A DNA stretch of 30,670 nt, taken from contig NZ_CAMLHF010000046.1 of the NCBI RefSeq assembly GCF_946479715.1, positions 1 through 30,670 on the forward strand. Direction: 5' to 3'. Below, one piece after another: positions 24,102 to 30,670 of the stretch. The translations under genes were made by a program, and so were the position numbers. The notes below the pieces were generated by a model that worked only from the letters and a program-made list of their open reading frames with translations, was not told the DNA's origin and did not search any database. Source of the DNA: an uncultured Pedobacter sp. Lineage in GTDB: Bacteria > Bacteroidota > Bacteroidia > Sphingobacteriales > Sphingobacteriaceae. Within the stretch, counting starts at the first letter, position 1, and each line of letters begins with the position of its first letter.

Positions 24102-24941
24102 ATGTCACCCTTATTCAAAAAAACACTAGTGCTGTTTAGTTTAGCAGCAGTACTTTTTACAGCCTGCTCAAAGAAAAAAGATGATGTCAAAGAACCGGAA
24201 GTTTCTTTAGATCTTAAACTTGCAACATCGGCATTGTTCGGTAGTGTGATTACTGATGGAACTGGTAAAACCCTTTATTGTTTTATAAAAGATGCCAATA
24301 GTACCTCTACTTGTGTTGATGGTTGCTTAATCACCTGGCCTGTGTATTATGCCGCAAATACAACCCCGCCAACAGGACTAAATGCTGCCGATATTGCCAC
24401 TATAACCAGGGCTGATGGCACAAAGCAAACCACGTATAAAGGATGGCCTCTGTATTATTATGCCGGCGATAAGGCTAAAGATGAGATCAAAGGAGATGGT
24501 GTTGGCAGCGTATGGTTTGTGGCCAAACCAGATTATTCCCTTATGATGGCTAGCCAACAGTTAGTTGGTCATGATGGTAAAAATTATACTGCCGATTCAA
24601 AAGAAGGAGTAGGGATAACCGTTTACCTTACCGATCCAAAAGGCCGGACACTATATGCCTTTACGCCCGACACTTTTAACAAAAACAATTTCACCAAGCC
24701 CGATCTTAGCAATAATGCAGTATGGCCAATATTTGAATCAGAAATTTTAAACGTTCCTTCTGTACTAAAGAAGACAGATTTTACAGTTATAACTTCTGTT
24801 GGCAAAAACCAGTTAACGTACAAAGGCCATCCGCTCTATTATTTTGGTTCAGATGCCGGCAAAGGCGAAACTAAAGGGGTAAGCTTCCCTAAACCAGGCG
24901 TTTGGCCAATACTTACACTCAATACACCACCTTTAAATTAA
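24102..24941 (+). CDS. Lipoprotein with two PF03640-type secreted repeats
   Basis: Surface or periplasmic lipoprotein of 279 residues with lipobox LFTAC and acylated Cys22. It carries the repeat known as secreted repeat of unknown function (PF03640, COG4315): one copy at about 45-150 and a second, diverged copy at about 165-275. Each has the order GxTLYxF, WP, QTTYKGxPLYYY or QLTYKGHPLYYF, then a late W. The first copy keeps a Cys pair (STCVDGCL) and the second lacks it. The biochemical role of this family is not known. It is divergent from the ECF sigma/anti-sigma pair, which may control it. Confidence 0.88.
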   Translation: MSPLFKKTLVLFSLAAVLFTACSKKKDDVKEPEVSLDLKLATSALFGSVITDGTGKTLYCFIKDANSTSTCVDGCLITWPVYYAANTTPPTGLNAADIATITRADGTKQTTYKGWPLYYYAGDKAKDEIKGDGVGSVWFVAKPDYSLMMASQQLVGHDGKNYTADSKEGVGITVYLTDPKGRTLYAFTPDTFNKNNFTKPDLSNNAVWPIFESEILNVPSVLKKTDFTVITSVGKNQLTYKGHPLYYFGSDAGKGETKGVSFPKPGVWPILTLNTPPLN

Positions 24942-24991
24942 GCTGAGAAAAATTAAATAGCTAAAATTGCGGAGTGAGAATATTTTTATCT

Positions 24992-25002
24992 TGTAGTACA
25001 TA
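24992..25002. promoter_or_regulatory. Candidate GntR operator, copy 1 (upstream of the regulator gene)
   Basis: TGTAGTACATA contains the partial palindrome TGT-N3-ACA with the GT-N3-AC core expected for FadR-type GntR regulators. It ends 31 bases before the regulator start codon and matches the site at 25835-25845 at 9 of 11 positions. Suggests autoregulation. Confidence 0.4.
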
Positions 25003-25033
25003 TTAACAAAAAATATCTCATTTTTGATGCATT

Positions 25034-25720
25034 ATGGCAATTAACGATTTAAGTAAAGATCTAGCTCCCATCGCTTCAATTACGATGGCAGATGTTGTTG
25101 AAGTAAAACTCAGAGAATATTTAAAAAAGAAGTCCTTCCTGCCCGGCGATGCACTGCCAAAAGAACTGGAGTTAGCAGAAGCTTTAGGTGTAAGCAGAAA
25201 TGTTTTACGCGAAGCACTGAGTAGACTGCGTATGCTGGGCATGATTGAAACTAAAAAGAAAAGAGGTATGGTGCTGGCCAGACCAGATATTCTTGGAACG
25301 TTTGAACGTGTTCTTGATCCGTTGATTATAGATAAAGAAACGCTTCAGGATATTTTTGAGCTCAGACTTGTGCTGGAAATGGGATTGGCTGATCTGATAT
25401 ACATCAGAAAAACCGAAAAGGATATTGCCGAATTAGAAAACATAGCCAAAAAAGAAGTGAACCTTGATAATTCATTCAGAATTAAAAATGAAATCGCTTT
25501 TCATGGTAAACTTTACGAAATGTCGGGCAACGATACATTGAAAAGGTTTCAAATTATGCTGCTTCCTATTTTCGACTATGTAGTTACCCTGGAAAAGAAG
25601 CCAACAAGAGGTAAAATTAATCATATGGACCTGGTTCAAATTCTAAAAACAGGATCGAAAGCCGATTTTAAAAAGGGAATGGAGGCACATCTTAAGCCTC
25701 ATTTCGATCGATTAAAGTAA
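25034..25720 (+). CDS. FadR-type GntR transcriptional regulator
   Basis: Ligand-responsive DNA-binding protein of 228 residues. The N-terminal winged helix-turn-helix covers about 15-85, with ELELAEALGVSRNVLREALSRL and the wing KKKRGMVLARP. The all-helical FCD ligand domain follows, with FHGKLYEMSGN near 155-165 and late His residues in INHMDL and AHLKPHF that commonly bind a metal in this family. It lies just upstream of a sialidase and SusCD on the same strand but is separated from them by a terminator, so it is probably a separate transcript that controls them. The ligand may be a sialic acid or related acid; that is inferred from the neighbours. Confidence 0.92.
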   Translation: MAINDLSKDLAPIASITMADVVEVKLREYLKKKSFLPGDALPKELELAEALGVSRNVLREALSRLRMLGMIETKKKRGMVLARPDILGTFERVLDPLIIDKETLQDIFELRLVLEMGLADLIYIRKTEKDIAELENIAKKEVNLDNSFRIKNEIAFHGKLYEMSGNDTLKRFQIMLLPIFDYVVTLEKKPTRGKINHMDLVQILKTGSKADFKKGMEAHLKPHFDRLK

Positions 25721-25745
25721 TTTTTTCTCTGCATATTCATATACT

Positions 25746-25779
25746 AAAGGCCTTTAAATATTTTTTAAAGGCCTTTTTT
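25746..25779 (+). terminator. Intrinsic terminator of the GntR gene
   Basis: Arms 25746-25758 and 25764-25776 are exact 13-base reverse complements around a 5-base loop, and the T-run ends at 25779. It lies 26 bases after the regulator stop codon. Confidence 0.9.
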
Positions 25780-25799
25780 GCATAAATGAAATTTAATTA

Positions 25800-25831
25800 T
25801 TTGGTTTTATAAAAAATAGTTCCCACATTTG
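25800..25831 (+). promoter_or_regulatory. Predicted Bacteroidota promoter of the sialidase-susCD operon
   Basis: TTTG at 25800-25803 and CACATTTG at 25824-25831 are 20 bases apart. They fit the -33 (TTTG) and -7 (TAnnTTTG) elements with one mismatch in the latter. Transcription would start near 25838, about 30 bases before the sialidase gene. Confidence 0.45.
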
Positions 25832-25832
25832 A

Positions 25833-25845
25833 TATGTCCTACATA
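25833..25845. promoter_or_regulatory. Candidate GntR operator, copy 2 (sialidase promoter)
   Basis: TATGTCCTACATA is an inverted repeat (TATGT, 3-base spacer, ACATA) that overlaps the predicted transcription start. It shares TGTnnTACATA with the site before the regulator gene, so a bound GntR dimer here would repress. Confidence 0.45.
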
Positions 25846-25868
25846 AGGGCTTATAACCAAATATAAAA

Positions 25869-27140
25869 ATGACCGCTATGAATCACTTCAAAAAAAATGA
25901 TAGCAAATATCTTGTCATCGTATCTTGCTGTCTCATTTTCATCATCTCTCTTGCCTTTGGGTGTTCTAAAAACTCAATAAGTACAGGTAAAATTGAAAAT
26001 CCAAAAGAATTAAATACAACCAAGACTACCGCTGCTTTGCTGGCTGCCCCGGTTAATACACGTGTGGTGGTATTTAACGGGGGCAATGAAAGTATATACC
26101 ATTCTTTCAGAATCCCGTCAATCATAAAAACCAAGAAAGGAACCCTGGTTGCTTTTGCGGAAGGCAGAAGATGGAGCCCTAGTGATTATGGCGATATCAA
26201 TGTAGTATACAAAAGATCTATAAACAATGGAGCCAGCTGGTTGGCTTTAGGAGAGGTTGTGGGAAGCGGGGCAGGCACATGGGGCAATCCGACAGCCGTT
26301 TACGACCAATCTGAGGGCGAAAATGGAAGAATCTGGCTGTTTCTGGAATGGAATGATGAGTTTAAAACGCAATGGTCAGATTTTAAGGCATGGGGCGATA
26401 GAAGAATTCATACCTCATATAGTGATGATGACGGTGTTACATGGTCTACTCCTTTAGATCGTACCAGCAGTTTAACGCCAACTACTTACAAATGGGATTG
26501 TGTAGGCCCTGGTATAGGTATAAAAACGGCTTACGATCATCCCGGCAGGCTAATTATTCCCGCATACGGAAGAAATATTTATAGTGACGATCATGGTGCA
26601 ACATGGCAATATGAATTAACCGGCAGCGGTACTGATGAGAGTACAATTGTGGAATTGATGAATGGAAGCCTGATGAGAAATGACAGACCGGGTACTACCG
26701 AATGGAATTTATCAAAAACCAGAAGGAAATCAGTTGGCTCTATTGCCGGAGGGTTTCCAGCCTTTTCAACTGTTGCTGCATTACCTGATCCAAAATGCGA
26801 GGGTTCTATGCTAAGATATAATACAGATGATCCGAACAGGATCATATTCCTTAATCCGAACGGAATTGGTCAGCGTTGCAACATGACTGTTCGCATTAGT
26901 TATGATGATGGGGTTACCTGGCCAAGAAGTCGCGCACTTTACAATGCTGCTAATTGCGATTATACCAACAGCACCGTAGTTTACGGTGGCTACTCGAGCA
27001 TGGTAAAAACTGCCGATTACTGCATTGGCGCTTTGGTAGAATACAATGAAAATGTTCAGAATTCAGCGAGCAGCAATAAATCAATTGAATTTAACAAGTT
27101 CAATCTTGCCTGGATCTTAAACGGCAGTACAGAACCTTAA
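25869..27140 (+). CDS. Exo-alpha-sialidase lipoprotein (GH33-like)
   Basis: Lipid-anchored glycosidase of 423 residues expected to release terminal sialic acids from glycans. The lipobox is AFGC with Cys32. The FRIP motif is at 80-83, with Arg81 the first of the carboxylate-binding arginines. Four Asp-box-like motifs follow (SINNGASW, SDDDGVTW, SDDHGATW, SYDDGVTW). DESTIVEL at 256-263 holds the acidic partner, Arg273 and Arg336 are candidates for the other two arginines, and YGGYSSM holds the catalytic Tyr. A second in-frame ATG at 25878 is also possible as start. It is followed after 75 bases by susC, so it belongs to the same utilisation locus. Release of other nonulosonic acids is an alternative. 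Confidence 0.92.
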   Translation: MTAMNHFKKNDSKYLVIVSCCLIFIISLAFGCSKNSISTGKIENPKELNTTKTTAALLAAPVNTRVVVFNGGNESIYHSFRIPSIIKTKKGTLVAFAEGRRWSPSDYGDINVVYKRSINNGASWLALGEVVGSGAGTWGNPTAVYDQSEGENGRIWLFLEWNDEFKTQWSDFKAWGDRRIHTSYSDDDGVTWSTPLDRTSSLTPTTYKWDCVGPGIGIKTAYDHPGRLIIPAYGRNIYSDDHGATWQYELTGSGTDESTIVELMNGSLMRNDRPGTTEWNLSKTRRKSVGSIAGGFPAFSTVAALPDPKCEGSMLRYNTDDPNRIIFLNPNGIGQRCNMTVRISYDDGVTWPRSRALYNAANCDYTNSTVVYGGYSSMVKTADYCIGALVEYNENVQNSASSNKSIEFNKFNLAWILNGSTEP

Positions 27141-27215
27141 AACCAAATACAATGTGTTTTTATCATCCCTTGAACACATAACAACCATAAACCAAATATT
27201 AAAATTAAACCAGTT

Positions 27216-30200
27216 ATGAAGAAAAGGATTTTTATTTTTCTATCCGTTCTCTGTTGCTTTTTCGCAACTAAAAACCTCTTTGGCCAAACTCGCGAACTGC
27301 AGATTTCGGGAAAGGTTACTTCGGGTGCAGGAGGGGAAACACTACCGGGTGTTAGTGTAAAACTTAAGGGTAGTACTATCGGGATATCTACCGATGTAAA
27401 TGGTAAATATTCCATTAGAATACCATCAAATCAAGGGATTTTGGTGTTCTCTTATCTTGGCTTTAAAGCTAAGGAGGTGCCTGTGAACGGGCAAAAACAA
27501 ATTGATGTAGTGTTGGAATCGGATGTAACTTCTATGGAAGAGGTACTCATAGTAGGGTATACCCAACAATCAAGAACCAAAACCACAGCTGCCATTTCAA
27601 AACTTGGCGCCGATGAGCTTAAAAACATCGCCAGTCCAAATCCCGTACAAGCTTTGCAGGGAAAAATTGCAGGTGTTTCGGTACCGGTTACCACCGGACA
27701 GCCAGGGGTAGGTGCTACAAACATCATCATCAGGGGTGGTACCAAGCCTAATGCTTATGGCTCTGGCTTGGGCAACAACGGCGGTAGTTCAACAGGTGCT
27801 TCTGATAGCAGTTCTCCGCTTGTGATTGTTGATGGGGTATTCAGGTCTATGAATGATGTGAATCCCGATAATATAGAATCACTGCAGGTAATGAAAGATG
27901 CGGCTTCTACAGCAATATATGGTGCAAGGGGTGCAAATGGGGTTATTGTGATCAAAACAAAAGGTGGTAAAGCAAATAGCAAAATGACCATCGCACTAAA
28001 CCACAGGACCACATGGGAAACACCGGCGCGCGATTACGATTACCTTAATGCCGAAGAATACCTGCGTTTAGCACGTACTACAGTTAAAAATACTGCTGAT
28101 GCACTTGATAAAAACAACCTTTTAAACAATGGTGGTTTCTCGGCAGGTACTCGTGTATATACACAAAAAGGCCAATACGGCAGAAACATCAACCTAACTG
28201 CTTTATACGATAATATCGTATCGGTAGAAGGACAATCTTATGTAGATAACCTGTTGTCCAAAGGTTGGAAGGTGATGGATGATCCCATTAATCCGGGTAC
28301 AAAACTGTTGTATGCTGATAACAATTATCAGGACATGCTTTGGAATACTGGTTTGAGCAGTAACGAAAACCTGTCTATCAGTGGGGGTAGCGAAAAATCG
28401 GACTTTAACCTATCGATGGGTTATACCAATCAGGCGGGTACTTTTGTTGGAACCAAATACAAACGTTACGACGGACTTGGAAATTTCGGGTTCAAAGCTG
28501 CAGATAATTTCCGCATCGATGTGATGTTAAACTATCAGAATGTAATGCCTAATTATGTAGATGGTTTTCAAAATGAGCTGGTAAGGGGTACACGTATTAC
28601 ACCTTTGATCCGTACTTTTAAAGACGACGGAAACCCAATGCCGGGCGAGCTGTATACCGTTCGTAACCGTTTTCATACGTTGAAGTATGATGATACCCGT
28701 ACCTCAAGCGAAAGGCTGGTATCAAGAGTTGCCGGAGACCTTACCATTACTAAAGGACTGCACTTTAAACCTTCCTTCTCTTATCTGATAGATGATTACA
28801 AAGAGCTATTTATGAGAAAGGGAACACCTGCCGATGAGGTTCAGCCTTCAACGCAGCGTCAGAAAAATGACTATACTAAAAACGCAAGACAGCTGATGAT
28901 CGATCAGGTTTTGCAGTACGATTTCAGTATAAAAGATGTGCACAATTTTACTGCCCTTGGTGGTGTTAACTTTATCAGGAACACAGATCACGTGGCAAGT
29001 TTAGGTTCTCAGAGAGGAAGCAACGATTACATCTATACCATAAACGAACCACCAACAACTGTAATTAACGGAGTGGTAATGAGTAATGTTACCAACTTTG
29101 CTACCACCATTGGCGAATCCAGATCTGCCAGTGCATTTACGCAGGTAAACTATGATTACAAAGCTAAATACTTGTTCAGTGGTTCACTTCGTTACGATGG
29201 TTTTTCGAATTTTGCAATTGAAAACAAATACGCATTTTTCCCTTCGGCTTCCGTTGGGTGGAATGTTCATAAAGAAGATTTCTGGAACGTAAAAGCTATA
29301 AATGCTTTAAAACTAAGAGCAAGCTGGGGTGCTGCAGGGCTTAGCGATCTGAGTATTACCGATACTTATGGAGGCTATGCTTCAGTTCTGGATAACAGAA
29401 CCGCTAATTACGGACAAAGCTCCGGTATTTTAAGGTCAAACCTGGCAAACTATAACCTGCGCTGGGAGTCGACCGAAACTACTGATTTAGCATTTGATGC
29501 TTCTTTCTTAAACAGCCGCATTAACCTGACTGTAGATTATTATAACAAAAGAACCAAAGACAGGCTGGCTTCTAAACCTTTGCCGTCGGAATCTCCTTTT
29601 GCATCAATCGCATTTAACAATGGCGAGCTCCGCAACAGAGGTGTGGAAATTGAACTTGGTGCAGCCATCATTAAAGGAAATGATTTTAAATGGGATGCTA
29701 ATTTTTCTTTCGCATACAACCAGGCTTTGATTACTAAACTGCCAGATAATGGTCGCGCAAAGAACAGACAGGGTGGTGATATGATCTTTGATCCGGCTTC
29801 AAATTCACTGGTTGAAGCAGGGGGCTTTGCAGAAGGCGAGCGTCCTTACCCAATCTATGCATACCGGGTAACAGGGGTTTTTGCTACAGATGAAGAAGCT
29901 AAAGCATGGAATGCCAAAGTAAAAGATAACCTGGCTTCGCCGCAAGGAATAGCAGTAGGGAAACGTGGTGGCGATTATATTTTTGATGATGTGAATGGAG
30001 ATGGGGTAATTGATACAAAGGACCAGGTTTTTATGGGTTATCGAAACCCTAATAAAATGGGAGGTATGCAAAATACCTTTAGTTATAAAAACATCTCGTT
30101 AAGGTTTACTATGGATTATGCCATGGGGCACCTGATCAGTAATGGTGCTTTAGCTCGTTCATTAGGCCAGGGCAGGGCATTTAATGAAGGAGCACCATCA

Positions 30201-30587
30201 ATCGCTATCGGACCGGATATCTGGCAGAAACAAGGCGATGTGGGTAAAAAATATGCCCGCTTCTCTTTTGCAGATTATGATTTCGGACAACGCAATTACT
30301 TACGTAATGCACCGCTTGGAAATAACAATAGTTACAATTCAGATGTATCTGCAATGTATTCTAAAGGTGATTTCCTGGCCTTCAGGGAGATTTCAATTTC
30401 ATATGATGTTCCCAAAAAAATACTGGAAAAAATAAAGGCCTCGGGGCTTAACATTTTTGCAACGGTTTATAATGTTGGCTATTTAACCAAATACGAAGGT
30501 TTAAATCCTGAAGTATATACCGGTTTTGATCCGGGTGGTTATCCAAGACCAAGACAATTTTTATTAGGGGCCACATTGAAATTCTAA
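27216..30587 (+). CDS. SusC/RagA-family TonB-dependent outer-membrane transporter
   Basis: Outer-membrane glycan importer of 1123 residues. A signal peptide ends near LFGQ (about residue 24). A carboxypeptidase-regulatory-like domain follows at about 28-110 (ISGKVTSGAGGETLPGVSV). The segment EEVLIVGYTQQSRTKTTAAIS marks the SusC junction, and the plug domain covers about 120-245 (ALQGKIAGVSV, IIIRGG, ANGVIVIKTKGG). The rest is a beta-barrel that ends in Phe (LGATLKF), as outer-membrane proteins do. Length is normal for SusC. It lies between a sialidase and a SusD start, so the likely cargo is a sialoglycan or its desialylated product. The plug and barrel are intact. Confidence 0.96.
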   Translation: MKKRIFIFLSVLCCFFATKNLFGQTRELQISGKVTSGAGGETLPGVSVKLKGSTIGISTDVNGKYSIRIPSNQGILVFSYLGFKAKEVPVNGQKQIDVVLESDVTSMEEVLIVGYTQQSRTKTTAAISKLGADELKNIASPNPVQALQGKIAGVSVPVTTGQPGVGATNIIIRGGTKPNAYGSGLGNNGGSSTGASDSSSPLVIVDGVFRSMNDVNPDNIESLQVMKDAASTAIYGARGANGVIVIKTKGGKANSKMTIALNHRTTWETPARDYDYLNAEEYLRLARTTVKNTADALDKNNLLNNGGFSAGTRVYTQKGQYGRNINLTALYDNIVSVEGQSYVDNLLSKGWKVMDDPINPGTKLLYADNNYQDMLWNTGLSSNENLSISGGSEKSDFNLSMGYTNQAGTFVGTKYKRYDGLGNFGFKAADNFRIDVMLNYQNVMPNYVDGFQNELVRGTRITPLIRTFKDDGNPMPGELYTVRNRFHTLKYDDTRTSSERLVSRVAGDLTITKGLHFKPSFSYLIDDYKELFMRKGTPADEVQPSTQRQKNDYTKNARQLMIDQVLQYDFSIKDVHNFTALGGVNFIRNTDHVASLGSQRGSNDYIYTINEPPTTVINGVVMSNVTNFATTIGESRSASAFTQVNYDYKAKYLFSGSLRYDGFSNFAIENKYAFFPSASVGWNVHKEDFWNVKAINALKLRASWGAAGLSDLSITDTYGGYASVLDNRTANYGQSSGILRSNLANYNLRWESTETTDLAFDASFLNSRINLTVDYYNKRTKDRLASKPLPSESPFASIAFNNGELRNRGVEIELGAAIIKGNDFKWDANFSFAYNQALITKLPDNGRAKNRQGGDMIFDPASNSLVEAGGFAEGERPYPIYAYRVTGVFATDEEAKAWNAKVKDNLASPQGIAVGKRGGDYIFDDVNGDGVIDTKDQVFMGYRNPNKMGGMQNTFSYKNISLRFTMDYAMGHLISNGALARSLGQGRAFNEGAPSIAIGPDIWQKQGDVGKKYARFSFADYDFGQRNYLRNAPLGNNNSYNSDVSAMYSKGDFLAFREISISYDVPKKILEKIKASGLNIFATVYNVGYLTKYEGLNPEVYTGFDPGGYPRPRQFLLGATLKF

Positions 30588-30598
30588 AAAAACCAATT

Positions 30599-30670
30599 AT
30601 GAAAAAGATTACATTAATTATACTAGCCATAGTATCTCTGTCAGCCATATCTCCTGGTTGTAAAAAGCTG
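30599..30670 (+). CDS. SusD/RagB-family lipoprotein (partial, 5' end only)
   Basis: Only the first 24 codons are in the window. They encode MKKITLIILAIVSLSAISPG followed by CKKL: a basic start, a hydrophobic stretch and a lipobox Cys21. The start is 11 bases after the SusC stop, the usual position of the SusD partner that caps SusC and binds glycan at the cell surface. The SusD identity rests on this context and the lipoprotein signal, since no SusD domain sequence is visible yet. Confidence 0.8.
   Translation, partial: MKKITLIILAIVSLSAISPGCKKL

Noticed and set aside
24102..27140. Exosortase substrates among the exported proteins of the window
   Set aside because: Neither lipoprotein here ends with a short motif, membrane helix and basic tail, so no sorting-signal protein was found.
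27152..27179. Stem ATGTGTT/AACACAT between sialidase and susC
   Set aside because: Seven pairs with a 14-base loop and no T-run; not a convincing terminator, and chance is plausible.

Overview
The window looks like chromosomal DNA of a Bacteroidota bacterium, most likely Sphingobacteriaceae (Pedobacter-like). The reasons are: a SusC/SusD pair, an ECF sigma factor followed by an outer-membrane-barrel anti-sigma-like protein, a Wzc-type tyrosine kinase with an altered Walker A' motif, a double-glycine leader peptide with a C39-peptidase ABC exporter, AT-rich intergenic DNA and few Shine-Dalgarno sequences. Assignment to genus is an inference from gene style only. I saw no RNA genes, insertion sequences or CRISPR arrays.

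Layout. (1) Bases 1-3129, minus strand: a peptide export operon. A 68-residue double-glycine precursor is followed by a perfect hairpin, an HlyD-type adaptor and a C39-peptidase ABC exporter cut by the left edge. (2) Bases 3415-9908: an AraC regulator diverges from a four-gene oxidative sugar module. The first product fuses a ThuA-like domain, a PVC-type beta-propeller dehydrogenase domain, a HEAT-like region and an azurin-like copper domain. It is followed by a sugar epimerase-like TIM barrel, a Gfo/Idh/MocA oxidoreductase and a small cytochrome c. A strong terminator separates this module from a convergent DUF1801 gene. (3) Bases 10547-21150, minus strand: a nine-gene, tightly packed exopolysaccharide operon. 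In order of transcription it encodes a Wzc-like kinase, GT4, Wzm, Wzt, GT4, a Wzy-like protein, GT4, a GT2-exosortase fusion and a WcaF-like acetyltransferase. A divergent GT2 gene starts at 21320. (4) Bases 22081-24941: an ECF sigma factor overlaps a protein that appears to cross both membranes, resembling the Dma anti-sigma factors of Bacteroides. A divergent lipoprotein with two PF03640-type repeats follows. (5) Bases 25034-30670, plus strand: a FadR-type GntR regulator, a terminator, then a sialidase lipoprotein, SusC and the start of a SusD lipoprotein.

How the genes may work together. In region 2, electrons taken from a sugar by the secreted dehydrogenase could pass through its fused copper domain to the cytochrome c, while the epimerase-like and Gfo/Idh/MocA proteins handle the oxidised product inside the cell. 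Both of those proteins have a substitution at a residue usually thought essential. In region 3, ABC export genes, a Wzc/Wzy-type pair and an exosortase share one operon. In region 5, sialidase and SusCD form a small sialoglycan utilisation locus. A shared word, TGTnnTACATA, lies before both the regulator and the sialidase and is a candidate operator. The best candidates for undescribed biology are the azurin-fused dehydrogenase module, the GT2-exosortase fusion and the dual-membrane anti-sigma protein.
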